A stretch of DNA of 34,770 nucleotides, taken from positions 1 to 34,770 of the forward strand of contig JAJSZW010000029.1 in the NCBI GenBank assembly GCA_030262895.1. The letters run 5' to 3'. This document shows, one piece after another, positions 6,718 to 14,533 of the stretch. Each line of letters opens with the position of its first letter. Position 1 is the first letter of the stretch. Source of the DNA: Deltaproteobacteria bacterium (GTDB taxonomy: Bacteria > Desulfobacterota > Desulfobacteria > Desulfobacterales > ETH-SRB1). The notes beneath the pieces are model-generated. The model ran no database searches. It saw only the letters and a list, made by a program, of their open reading frames with translations, and had not been told where the DNA came from. Both the position numbers and the translations under genes were made by a program.

Positions 6718-7160
6718 ATGACAAGAAAAAAGCTGATTATATTTATTATCATTCCTCTAATATTTGTGAGTGTTGGGGCAGTTTTTTTGTTGTCTGGAAC
6801 AAGACATCCTTTTTCAGCTCTCAGACCGAAAAAGTGCCTGAAAATAATAGTGAGGTAATAAGGTCCGTATATTCTCTTGACACTTTTATCGTCAATCTTG
6901 CTGATAAAGGCGGAAGACGGTTCTTAAGGGTTACGATGGATCTGGAGTTAAAAGATGAAAGTCTTGCCGGAGAAATAGATAAACGGCTTTCTCAGATAAG
7001 GGACAGCATTTTGATGATAATTCCCACTAAAAGATTTGAAGATATCAATAGGGTTGAAGGGAAGATCGCTCTGAGCGATGAGATAATGACCAAACTGAAC
7101 TCTTTCTTAAAAGATGGAAGTATAACCAATATTTATTTTGTTGATTTTGTGATCCAGTAA
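6718..7160 (+). pseudogene. fliL: fliL, basal-body stator-associated protein, split by an apparent -1 frameshift
   Basis: FliL rings the stators next to the motor. An ATG at 6718 opens MTRKKLIIFIIIPLIFVSVG, the expected N-terminal membrane anchor, but this frame stops at about 6857. The conserved periplasmic core (YSLDTFIVNLADKGGRRFLR, later NRVEGKIALSDEIMTKLNSF) is read in the -1 frame and ends at 7160. The second frame is open back through the T7 run at 6782-6788. Joining there gives AVFFVVWNKTSFFSSQTEKV and a normal 147-residue FliL. The join could reflect a sequencing or assembly miscount of the T run, a real single-base loss, or frameshifting by transcript slippage. A second, weaker slip site is GAAAAAG at 6828-6834. 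Neighbours and spacing are normal, which favours a functional gene. Confidence 0.85.
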
Positions 7161-7173
7161 AGGTCAAAAATTT

Positions 7174-8130
7174 ATGTCTGATCAGATTTTATCTCAAGAA
7201 GAAATAGATGCCCTCCTTACTTCCGTGGATAAGGGGGAAGTTGATCTGGAGGTGGATAAAAAAGAAGAAGCTGGATCTTATGATTTTACTTCCCAGAGCA
7301 TAATGTTGCGCGATCAGTTTTATGCTCTTGAAGAAGTATACGACAAGTTTGCAGATCTGTTGCATAATCTACTCTCTTCATCTCTCCGGAAGAGTGTGGA
7401 GGTAAAGTTAGTCTCTACGGAAATGGTTAAGTTCAGAAAATTTTTAGAAGGCTTTTCCAATCCAACAAGTTTCAATATATTTAACATGGAACCACTCATT
7501 GGATCATCTCTGCTGGCGATAGAACCGGAGCTTGTATTTTTTTTAATAGATTGCATGTTTGGAGGGAATGGAAAACCTATAGCTCGGGTGAGAGAATTTA
7601 CGCTCATTGAGCAGAGGATGATGAGAAAGTTTGCTGTTGAAGTACTGGATAGCCTGGAGAAAGCTCTGGATGTTGTCTATTCTGTAAAGACTTCCTTAAG
7701 AAAAATCGAGACCAAACCCGAATTCGTCCATATGGTCGGCCCCAATGATTTAGTTATAGGTGTCGTATTTTCTGTAAAGGCAGATGAATTTTCAGGAGAT
7801 ATTCATTTGTGTATTCCATACCTCATGCTGGAACCGATTAAGGATAAACTCTCCTCCAGATATCTTAGAGAAAATGAGATAGAACATGTATTTGGCGCCC
7901 AGATTCAGAATTTGTTGAAAGATACCAATATAGCGGTTGTCGCCGAGTTGGGAAGAACTTCTTATACTATTCGTGACATATTGAATCTTCGGGCAGGAGA
8001 AATTTTTAAGCTTAATACAGGTCCTCAAGATCTTATCACAATAAATATTGAACATGTCCCTAAATATCAGGGTGTTCCGGGAGTTGTTAAGGGGAATCGC
8101 GCAGTTCAAGTAACAAGATTGTTTCGTTAA
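7174..8130 (+). CDS. fliM: FliM, flagellar motor switch protein
   Basis: A 318-residue switch protein of the C-ring. The extreme N-terminus has the CheY-P binding motif LSQEEIDALL (residues 6-15), followed by a short linker and the CheC-like middle domain (about 45-230, with FSNPTSFNIFNMEPLIGSSL). A C-terminal SpoA domain (about 245-315: VVAELGRTSYTIRDILNLRA) pairs with FliN. Length is normal. ATG at 7174, 13 bases after fliL. The binding motif for phosphorylated CheY agrees with the chemotaxis genes at the other end of the window. Confidence 0.96.
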   Translation: MSDQILSQEEIDALLTSVDKGEVDLEVDKKEEAGSYDFTSQSIMLRDQFYALEEVYDKFADLLHNLLSSSLRKSVEVKLVSTEMVKFRKFLEGFSNPTSFNIFNMEPLIGSSLLAIEPELVFFLIDCMFGGNGKPIARVREFTLIEQRMMRKFAVEVLDSLEKALDVVYSVKTSLRKIETKPEFVHMVGPNDLVIGVVFSVKADEFSGDIHLCIPYLMLEPIKDKLSSRYLRENEIEHVFGAQIQNLLKDTNIAVVAELGRTSYTIRDILNLRAGEIFKLNTGPQDLITINIEHVPKYQGVPGVVKGNRAVQVTRLFR

Positions 8131-8149
8131 AATGGAGGTGTAAATAGTC

Positions 8150-8551
8150 ATGGTTACAACCGATGAAGATAAAGAAAAGCCTGACCCGAGTAGTTCTGAT
8201 CCTCCGGAGATATCCGGAAGCACCGGAGAGGATGCAGGGGAAAAGCCGTATGAGTTTTCCGATTTGAGCGATACGTCCGCCTCACAGCCGCCGGCTAATA
8301 TGGAACTTATTCTTGATATCCCTTTAGAGATAACCGTTGAATTGGGCCGGACCAGGATGCTGATAGGTGAGCTGCTTAAGCTTGGTCAGGGATCAGTTGT
8401 TGAGCTTTCAAAGCTTGCCGGAGAAACCCTGGAAATATTAGCCAATCAAAGATTAATAGCCAAGGGAGAGGTGGTAGTTATAAACGAAAAATATGGTATT
8501 CGCATCACCGAAATTATGAGTCCCAGTGAACGGATAGAGGGGTTAAAATGA
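8150..8551 (+). CDS. fliN: FliN, flagellar motor switch protein
   Basis: A 133-residue protein with an acidic, Ser/Pro-rich N-terminal tail (about 1-45) and a C-terminal SpoA domain (about 55-130: LDIPLEITVELGRTRMLIGE, then LKLGQGSVVELSKLAGE, and NEKYGIRITEI). This is the standard FliN layout. It assembles with FliM at the bottom of the C-ring and helps dock the export ATPase complex. A GGAGGTG ribosome site precedes the ATG. Its TGA overlaps the fliO ATG (ATGA), so translation of the two is coupled. Confidence 0.95.
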   Translation: MVTTDEDKEKPDPSSSDPPEISGSTGEDAGEKPYEFSDLSDTSASQPPANMELILDIPLEITVELGRTRMLIGELLKLGQGSVVELSKLAGETLEILANQRLIAKGEVVVINEKYGIRITEIMSPSERIEGLK

Positions 8552-8919
8552 ACTATCATCCCGATCTGTTATCAACGGTGCTGAAAATGATAACCGCCCT
8601 GGTTATAGTTCTGGGTGGGCTATTTATCGTTTTTTATTTTTTGAGACGAATATTAAAGAGAGAGGTCGGAGGATCAAGTGAGAAACTAATCAGAGTTTTA
8701 GCAAGCAGTTATATTGGAGCTAAAAAAAACATTTCCTTAATTGAGGTTCCTGGGTCCATACTGGTCCTTGGGGTTACGAGTGACAACATTTGCCTTCTTA
8801 CCAAAATAGAGGATGAAGAGATATTGAATAGATTTAAGAGGCCTGAAGAGAAAAAAAGATCGACCTCGTTTTCGGACCAATTAAATAAATTATGTAGCCG
8901 TTCACGGCTTGAAACTTGA
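8548..8919 (+). CDS. fliO: FliO, export apparatus assembly protein
   Basis: A 123-residue single-pass protein: one membrane helix (about 12-32: [20 protein letters not shown]), then the cytoplasmic FliO domain with [20 protein letters not shown] and [16 protein letters not shown]. FliO helps FliP oligomerise into the export gate. It lies in the usual place between fliN and fliP. The last nine codons, including the TGA, are the left end of a dispersed repeat that also occurs after cheR (28270). The original C-terminus was therefore probably replaced or extended by repeat insertion, leaving a non-native tail (CSRSRLET). Confidence 0.9.
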   Translation: MNYHPDLLSTVLKMITALVIVLGGLFIVFYFLRRILKREVGGSSEKLIRVLASSYIGAKKNISLIEVPGSILVLGVTSDNICLLTKIEDEEILNRFKRPEEKKRSTSFSDQLNKLCSRSRLET

Positions 8920-9030
8920 AATTGGAAAGTAGAAATTTGGGAGAAATTAAAATTGAAATTGGAAATTGGGAAGAACAGTACAAAAGCATGAAGGCCAAAT
9001 TTCCAATTTCCAATTTCCAATTTGGTTCCG
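8894..9030. repeat. Dispersed MITE-like repeat, right end missing (copy A)
   Basis: The first 51 bases are identical to the start of copy B at 28270, and similarity continues with small indels through GCATGAAGGCCAAATTTCCA. The right terminal inverted repeat seen in copy B is absent. The interior holds opposing AAATTGGAAATTGG and CCAATTTCCAATTTCC tracts that can form a long stem. It begins inside fliO and ends about 30 bases before the fliP start. Confidence 0.8.
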
Positions 9031-9059
9031 GCTTATCCGGGCCAGGTGATTGGGTGAAC

Positions 9060-9857
9060 ATGGTTTGTCACATAATACTAAAATATTACAAACACTTTAG
9101 ATTTTATATCATTATCTCGATATGTTTCGTGGCCTCTATGGCGTTAACTCCTCATATTTGCCGGGGCGATACACCACCGGCTTCGGCGCCTTTTTTCAGT
9201 ATAGGCCTGGACAAAGCCGTGGACCCTGGACAAGTGTCTGTTGTTCTTGAGATTTTCCTTTTATTAACGGTTCTTTCCTTAGCTCCGGCAATTCTTATTA
9301 TGTTAACCTCATTTACCAGAATTGTAATCGTGCTTTCCGTTCTTCGCCAGGCGATCGGAACCCATCAGATGCCTCCTAACCAGATAATTATAGGTCTGGC
9401 GCTATTTCTTACTTTTTTTATTATGACTCCGGTTTGGCAAGATATCAATCAAAATGCGCTTCAACCATATCTGGACAAGAAGATAACTCAGCAGCAGGCA
9501 TTGGAAAGGGCTTCTCAACCTTTAAGAAGTTTTATGTTTAAACAGACAAAGGAAAAGGACCTGACTTTGCTCGTTGATATCGCAGACATTGAGAGACCCC
9601 GAAATGTCGATGATGTCCCGATTTCCGTGCTTATTCCTTCCTTTATAATCAGTGAATTGAAAACCGCATTCCAGATCGGATTTTTGCTTTACGTGCCATT
9701 TTTGATTATTGACATGGTTGTAGCGAGTGTTCTTCTTTCCATGGGGATGATGATGTTGCCGCCTATTATGATTTCCCTGCCGTTTAAGTTGATGCTGTTC
9801 GTTCTTGCTGATGGCTGGTATTTGATTGTGGGTTCCCTGGTAAAGAGCTTTGCATGA
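9060..9857 (+). CDS. fliP: FliP, flagellar export gate protein
   Basis: A 265-residue export-gate membrane protein of the type III secretion core. It has a cleavable-type N-terminal signal ([20 protein letters not shown], then [10 protein letters not shown]) followed by four hydrophobic segments. Family blocks are [38 protein letters not shown], and near the C-terminus [20 protein letters not shown] then [18 protein letters not shown]. The frame is open from 8916, but the first 48 codons are translated repeat. The ATG at 9060, with AGGTGA upstream, gives a normal FliP, so I choose it; a GTG at 9054 is the alternative. Confidence 0.93.
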   Translation: MVCHIILKYYKHFRFYIIISICFVASMALTPHICRGDTPPASAPFFSIGLDKAVDPGQVSVVLEIFLLLTVLSLAPAILIMLTSFTRIVIVLSVLRQAIGTHQMPPNQIIIGLALFLTFFIMTPVWQDINQNALQPYLDKKITQQQALERASQPLRSFMFKQTKEKDLTLLVDIADIERPRNVDDVPISVLIPSFIISELKTAFQIGFLLYVPFLIIDMVVASVLLSMGMMMLPPIMISLPFKLMLFVLADGWYLIVGSLVKSFA

Positions 9858-9876
9858 GGATTGGAGAAAGGTTGAC

Positions 9877-10146
9877 ATGACGCCGGAATTTGTAACAGGA
9901 TTTCTTTCAGAAGGTATAAAAACAGCCATTTTATTGGCAGCGCCGATGTTGTTCGCCGGTCTGATAGTAGGCCTGATAGTTAGTATATTTCAGGCTGCCA
10001 CCCAGATTAATGAAATGACCATGACCTTTATTCCTAAAATATTAGCGGTTGGCCTTGCTCTACTTATTTTTTTCCCATGGATGCTTCAGGTCATGATTGA
10101 TTTTGTCCGTAACCTGTTTATTAATATACCAAATTATATTCGATGA
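9877..10146 (+). CDS. fliQ: FliQ, flagellar export gate protein
   Basis: An 89-residue protein with two membrane helices (about 13-38 and 50-75), beginning MTPEFVTGFLSEGIKTAILL and containing LIVGLIVSIFQAATQINEMT, the FliQ signature, then LTFIPK-like MTFIPKILAVG. Length matches the family exactly. A GAGAAAGG ribosome site lies before ATG 9877; an upstream in-frame ATG at 9850 would add nine non-conserved residues. It overlaps fliR by four bases (ATGA). Four FliQ subunits join FliP and FliR in the export gate. Confidence 0.95.
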   Translation: MTPEFVTGFLSEGIKTAILLAAPMLFAGLIVGLIVSIFQAATQINEMTMTFIPKILAVGLALLIFFPWMLQVMIDFVRNLFINIPNYIR

Positions 10147-10919
10147 CAATTTTCAATATCTCACTGCCGCAGCTTCAGATATTTTTTTTGATTTTTTTGC
10201 GAGTCGGCGCAATTATGATGTTCATTCCGGTTTTTGACAGTAGAAACATACCTGTCTTATTTAAAGCAGGATTGGCATTCTCAGTTAGTATATTGTTATT
10301 CCCCATCTTAAAACTAAACGACATTCCTTTTATTACCAGCATAATACCCTTTGGCATAGGGGTAATCGGTGAAATCATGCTGGGAGCTGTCATTGGTCTT
10401 TCCGTTAAGCTGATATTTGCCGGAATTCAGTTGGCAGGCCAACTGGCAGGCTTTCAGATGGGTCTTTCTATTGCCAATGTCATGGATCCCGTAACAAGCG
10501 CTCAGATTTCCATCATCGCTCAATTAAATAATCTGATGGCCATGCTGATATTTTTAACCATTAATGCTCACCACATGTTTTTACGAGCCCTGGCTGAAAG
10601 CTTCCGGTTAATTCCTCCCTTTGATGTTCAATTCAGTAATTCCTTAATTGAGCACTTAATCAGCCTTTCGGGCAATATGTTCATTATTGCAATTAAGGTA
10701 GGAGCGCCGGTTATAGTGGCGCTGCTGCTTACAAACGTGGCTTTTGGATTGATAGCTCGAACAGTTCCGCAGATGAATATTTTTCTTGTAGCTATGCCTA
10801 TACAAATCGTTGTCGGGCTGCTGTTTTTGGCTTTTGCCCTTCCTTATTTATTGCCTTTTTTCAGACAGATATTCAATGAATCAGGAAGAGATATCCTTCT
10901 TCTTTTAAGAGCTATGTAA
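10143..10919 (+). CDS. fliR: FliR, flagellar export gate protein
   Basis: A 258-residue polytopic membrane protein. Recognisable blocks are IFFLIFLRVGAIMMFIPVF near the N-terminus, GEIMLGAVIGLSVKLIFAGI, QLAGQLAGFQMGLSIANVMD, and the C-terminal NVAFGLIARTVPQMNIFLVA and MPIQIVVGLLFLAFALPYL. All are typical of FliR/YscT. It completes the FliP5-FliQ4-FliR1 gate. Translation is coupled to fliQ. A hairpin begins one base after its stop codon. Confidence 0.95.
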   Translation: MTIFNISLPQLQIFFLIFLRVGAIMMFIPVFDSRNIPVLFKAGLAFSVSILLFPILKLNDIPFITSIIPFGIGVIGEIMLGAVIGLSVKLIFAGIQLAGQLAGFQMGLSIANVMDPVTSAQISIIAQLNNLMAMLIFLTINAHHMFLRALAESFRLIPPFDVQFSNSLIEHLISLSGNMFIIAIKVGAPVIVALLLTNVAFGLIARTVPQMNIFLVAMPIQIVVGLLFLAFALPYLLPFFRQIFNESGRDILLLLRAM

Positions 10920-10947
10920 TGCCTGAACGAAAAGTCATGTTCAGGCA
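10920..10947. repeat. Hairpin with TGCCTGAAC/GTTCAGGCA arms after fliR
   Basis: A perfect 9-base stem with a 10-base loop starts one base after the fliR stop. It shares the CTGAACGAAAA core with the hairpin at 3595-3650. It is followed by AAAA, not T, so on the + strand it is not a canonical terminator. A repeat-family hairpin is the better reading. Confidence 0.65.
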
Positions 10948-10960
10948 AAATCCGAATATC

Positions 10961-11087
10961 GAAATTCGAAACAAATTCGAATACCAAATGATAAAATGAC
11001 CAAAACTAACACATCGGAAATACGATGTTTTTGTCATTAAAAAATTCGTATTTTGGTCATTGTTTCGTATTTAGTGCTTCGAATTTC
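10961..11087. repeat. Imperfect inverted repeat with GAAATTCGAA ends before flhB
   Basis: GAAATTCGAA at 10961-10970 is mirrored by TTCGAATTTC at 11078-11087. Between them ATGACCAAAA and TTTTGGTCAT are also mirrored. The 127-base unit has no gene and looks like a MITE or intergenic repeat of the AT-rich TTCGTATTTTGG type. Confidence 0.65.
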
Positions 11088-11126
11088 TGACCGAAAACAG
11101 GAGTTTTCGGTGAGGAGCGGTTGACT

Positions 11127-12197
11127 ATGTCCGAAGGAAGCGACCAGGAAAAAACCGAACAACCTACTCCGAAACGTCTTCAGGAAGCAAGAAAAAAGGG
11201 GCAGGTGGCCCAAAGCAAAGAGGTCTCTTCCGCTTTAATTCTATTGAGCTCTTTGGGAGTATTCCTTTTTGCCGGTTCCTGGATGTTTTGGTCTCTTTCC
11301 GGGTTTATGCGGGGAATATTTCAAAATCTCGGGACCTTCCGTCTGCACGATGTTTCTACTGTCAGCGCTTTCTTATTAGAGATTTTTGAGCAATGCTTCT
11401 TAATTTTAATGCCTTTGATGTTGGTTGTTTTTGTCGTAGGAATTGCGGCCAACATTTTTCAGATTGGCTTTTTATTTACATCAAAGCCCCTTATTCCGGA
11501 TCTTTCTAAACTTGATCCTGTTAAGGGAATGAAGAAATTTTTTTCTCTAAAGGCCTTAGCGGAGCTTGTCAAGTCGCTGTTTAAAATATTCTCTGTGGGC
11601 GGCATAGCATTTTTAATACTAAAAGGAGAACTGGAGATCATTCCTTCTCTGATACAGATGAGCATTGCGGAGATTCTTTCATTTATTGGCAGGGTTTCTT
11701 TTAAGATGTGCTTGTATGTTTGTCTGTTTTTAATTGTCCTGGCGATTTTAGATTATGTTTATCAACGCTGGCAGCATGAAAAGGACATGAAGATGACCAA
11801 ACAGGAAGTTAAAGATGAATCAAAGCAGACAGAAGGAGATCCCACTGTTAAATCCAGAATTAGAAAGGCTCAGATGGAAATAGCGCAACGTAGAATGATG
11901 GAAGCGGTTCCTGATGCCGATGTTGTAGTAACCAACCCCACCAGCCTTGCTATTGCTCTTAAGTTTGATGCAAAAGAGATGATTGCTCCCCAGGTAATAG
12001 CAAAAGGAGCCGGCTTTATTGCTGAGCGGATTAAAGAAATTGCTAAAGAAAATCAAGTCCCGATTGTCGAGCAAAAACAACTCGCTCAGGCTCTTTTTAA
12101 GCTCGCGGAAGTAGGGGATTCTGTTCCTGTTGATCTCTATCGGGCAGTTGCCGAGATTTTGGCATATGTTTACAGATTGAAGGGGATGGGAGTTTAG
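11127..12197 (+). CDS. flhB: FlhB, export-gate substrate-specificity switch protein
   Basis: A 356-residue export protein with four membrane segments in the first 215 residues and a C-terminal cytoplasmic domain. The N-terminus DQEKTEQPTPKRLQEARKKG is diagnostic. The autocleavage site reads N270-P-T-S instead of the near-universal N-P-T-H, followed by LAIALKFD. The catalytic Asn and the Pro are kept, so self-cleavage is probably possible, but the changed residue sits at the cleavage loop that responds to FliK. ATG at 11127 with GGAG upstream; a TTG at 11121 is possible. The product works with FlhA, encoded next. Confidence 0.95.
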   Translation: MSEGSDQEKTEQPTPKRLQEARKKGQVAQSKEVSSALILLSSLGVFLFAGSWMFWSLSGFMRGIFQNLGTFRLHDVSTVSAFLLEIFEQCFLILMPLMLVVFVVGIAANIFQIGFLFTSKPLIPDLSKLDPVKGMKKFFSLKALAELVKSLFKIFSVGGIAFLILKGELEIIPSLIQMSIAEILSFIGRVSFKMCLYVCLFLIVLAILDYVYQRWQHEKDMKMTKQEVKDESKQTEGDPTVKSRIRKAQMEIAQRRMMEAVPDADVVVTNPTSLAIALKFDAKEMIAPQVIAKGAGFIAERIKEIAKENQVPIVEQKQLAQALFKLAEVGDSVPVDLYRAVAEILAYVYRLKGMGV

Positions 12198-12203
12198 GAC
12201 ATT

Positions 12204-12219
12204 AGGCATGAAAAATGCA
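12204..12219 (+). promoter_or_regulatory. Weak sigma-54 promoter candidate before flhA
   Basis: AGGCATG-N4-ATGCA has the required GG and GC with a 10-base gap but differs from the consensus at three other positions. It is about 215 bases before flhA and also forms a small palindrome, so it may be chance. Confidence 0.2.
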
Positions 12220-12230
12220 TGTTGTATATT

Positions 12231-12367
12231 AAAGTGCCTAAAGTTGAGGTACGCCTTTGGCGTGCTAATTGATAACCCAAAAAATAGAAGGAGCATGCCC
12301 TCACTTGTGTATTAATGGTTTGTCGAACCTATATAAAATGGCAGAATTCCTTAACTTTAGGCACTTT
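12231..12367. repeat. Inverted AAAGTGCCTAAAGTTnAGG repeat in the flhB-flhA gap
   Basis: AAAGTGCCTAAAGTTGAGG at 12231-12249 is mirrored by CCTTAACTTTAGGCACTTT at 12349-12367. Further partial copies of TTTAGGCACTTTAA follow to about 12399. The same ATTCCTTAACTTTAGGCACT unit recurs at 18562-18582 before flgF. No gene is present in this 236-base gap. Confidence 0.75.
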
Positions 12368-12433
12368 AACATACTTTAGCTCACTTTAGGCACTTTAAAA
12401 TAAGCAGAAATTCCTTTTAAAGATGGGAGGATT

Positions 12434-14533
12434 ATGGAGACAGAAAATCAAACAGGATACTCAGAGATTACCTTCATAGCGAAATACAGCGATATTCTTA
12501 TGGCTATATCAGCTGTGGTTATTCTGGTAGTTATGATAATACCTCTGCCGGCTATGCTGCTGGATATCCTTTTGTCGTTTAACATAACATTTGCTTTAAT
12601 AATTCTTCTGGTAGGCATGTATATCTCGAAGCCATTAGAGTTATCAGCATTTCCTTCCATACTTTTAATCACTACCTTGTTCAGATTATCGCTAAATGTT
12701 GCTTCCACTCGAATAATTCTACTCCACGGAAATGAGGGACCCATGGCAGCCGGAAAAGTGATCAATGCTTTCGGAAGCTTTGTGGTTGGAGGAAACTATC
12801 TGGTGGGAATCATAGTTTTTTTGATCCTGGTCGTTATTAATTTTGTGGTAATTACGAAAGGAGCCGGACGAATTGCGGAAGTGGCTGCCAGATTTACTCT
12901 GGACGCTATGCCCGGCAAGCAGATGAGTATAGATGCCGACTTGAATGCAGGCTTGATAAATGACCAGGAAGCAAAGGCGAGGAGACTGGAAATTTCACAA
13001 GAGGCGGAATATTATGGCGCTATGGATGGCGCTAATAAATTTGTTCGTGGAGATGCTATAGCAGGAATAATAATTACTCTGATCAACATCCTAGGCGGGT
13101 TTGCTATTGGAGTTTTCCAGAATAAAATGAGTTTTTCCGATGCAGTTCAGACTTATACTTTGCTGACAGTGGGAGATGGATTAGTATGCCAGATTCCTGC
13201 CCTGATCATTTCAACGGCAGCGGGTATTATAGTAAGTAGATCTTCTTCTAAAACAAACATGGGAAGAGAGATAATTTCTCAGATTTTATTCCAGCCGCGT
13301 GCTATCGCTATTGTTGCTGTTGTGCTTTTTGGACTTGGCATGGTTCCAGGGCTTCCGGCTCTCCCTTTTGTTTTTTTATCAATCCTATCCGCAAGTGTGG
13401 CTTATTTGATCTTGCAAACAAGAAAGACTGATTTAAAAAAACAGAAAGGCAGACAGATGCAAAAATCCAAAACCAGATCGCCGGAAAAGTTAAAACCCCT
13501 TCCTCCTCTTGATATTCTATCTCTGGAAGTCGGCTATGGCCTTATTCCATTGGTGGACGTGGAACAAAATGGTGAGCTTTTGGACCGGATTAAGTCAATC
13601 AGGCGACAGATTGCTCAGGAAGTCGGAATTATTGTTCCCTCTGTTCACATCCAGGATAACATGCAGTTAGAATCCGGTGAATATGCCATCTTGCTTAGAG
13701 GGAATGAAGTGGCCAGGGGAGAATTGATGATAAACCACTATCTGGCCATAAATCCCGGAACTGTTGAAAAGAAGATTGACGGGGTGCCGACAAAAGAACC
13801 TACCTATGGGCTGCCGGCTTTCTGGATTAAAGAAGAAGTTAAAGAAAGTGCTATGGCTAAAGGATATACGGTAGTTGACCTCTCTACTGTTTTAACAACG
13901 CATCTGTCCGATGTGATCAGACATCATGCTCATGAATTATTGGGAAGACAGGAGGTCCAGCAGTTATTAGATAGTCTTAAAGCCTCCCATCCAAAAGTGG
14001 TGGAAGAATTGATTCCCAATTTATTGTCTCTTGGCGGTTTAGGGAAAGTGCTGCAGAACCTTTTAATGGAGCAGATTCCTATTCGTGATCTACTAACTAT
14101 TTTGGAGACATTGGCCGACTGGGCTCCAATGATAAAGGATATAGATGCCCTGACAGAGCATGTTCGTCAATCACTGGCAAGAACGATCACCGGACTCTAT
14201 CAGGCATCTGATGGAAATATACCATTAATAACCCTTGACCAGAGCATTGAAAACGCCATAGCCGGAGCAATTCAGCAAACAGAACATGGCAGCTTTCTCG
14301 CTATGGAACCTAATGTCGTCCAAAAAATCATGAAAATCCTTACCAAAAATCTGGAGAAGTTTTCACAACTGAATTGTCAACCGATTGTTTTATGCTCAGT
14401 CCCGATTAGATCGCATTTCAAGAAGCTTGTAGATCGGTTTATTCCTAATTTAGTAGTGCTCTCATATAATGATATTTTAAATAATGTTAAAATCCAATCA
14501 ATAGGAACAGTGGGGCTTTCTGATGCAGATTAA
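12434..14533 (+). CDS. flhA: FlhA, flagellar export apparatus protein
   Basis: A 699-residue export protein with about eight membrane helices in the first 330 residues and a large cytoplasmic domain from about 355. The FHIPEP-family cytoplasmic loop is intact: AGRIAEVAARFTLDAMPGKQ, then DADLNAGLINDQEAKARR and READFYGAMDGA-like EAEYYGAMDGANKFVRGDAI. The cytoplasmic part forms a nonameric ring that receives chaperone-substrate complexes and couples export to proton flow. A GGGAGG ribosome site precedes ATG 12434. The 3' end overlaps flhF by 11 bases. Confidence 0.97.
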   Translation: METENQTGYSEITFIAKYSDILMAISAVVILVVMIIPLPAMLLDILLSFNITFALIILLVGMYISKPLELSAFPSILLITTLFRLSLNVASTRIILLHGNEGPMAAGKVINAFGSFVVGGNYLVGIIVFLILVVINFVVITKGAGRIAEVAARFTLDAMPGKQMSIDADLNAGLINDQEAKARRLEISQEAEYYGAMDGANKFVRGDAIAGIIITLINILGGFAIGVFQNKMSFSDAVQTYTLLTVGDGLVCQIPALIISTAAGIIVSRSSSKTNMGREIISQILFQPRAIAIVAVVLFGLGMVPGLPALPFVFLSILSASVAYLILQTRKTDLKKQKGRQMQKSKTRSPEKLKPLPPLDILSLEVGYGLIPLVDVEQNGELLDRIKSIRRQIAQEVGIIVPSVHIQDNMQLESGEYAILLRGNEVARGELMINHYLAINPGTVEKKIDGVPTKEPTYGLPAFWIKEEVKESAMAKGYTVVDLSTVLTTHLSDVIRHHAHELLGRQEVQQLLDSLKASHPKVVEELIPNLLSLGGLGKVLQNLLMEQIPIRDLLTILETLADWAPMIKDIDALTEHVRQSLARTITGLYQASDGNIPLITLDQSIENAIAGAIQQTEHGSFLAMEPNVVQKIMKILTKNLEKFSQLNCQPIVLCSVPIRSHFKKLVDRFIPNLVVLSYNDILNNVKIQSIGTVGLSDAD

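Noticed and set aside
6828..6834. Programmed -1 slippage at GAAAAAG in fliL
   Set aside because: Re-pairing of the first tRNA would be poor (GAA for AAA), and the upstream T7 run gives a more FliL-like join, so it is kept only as a weaker alternative to T7.
8916..9059. 48-codon N-terminal extension of fliP
   Set aside because: The codons are translated repeat sequence (copy A); the signal peptide starts at the ATG at 9060, giving normal FliP length.
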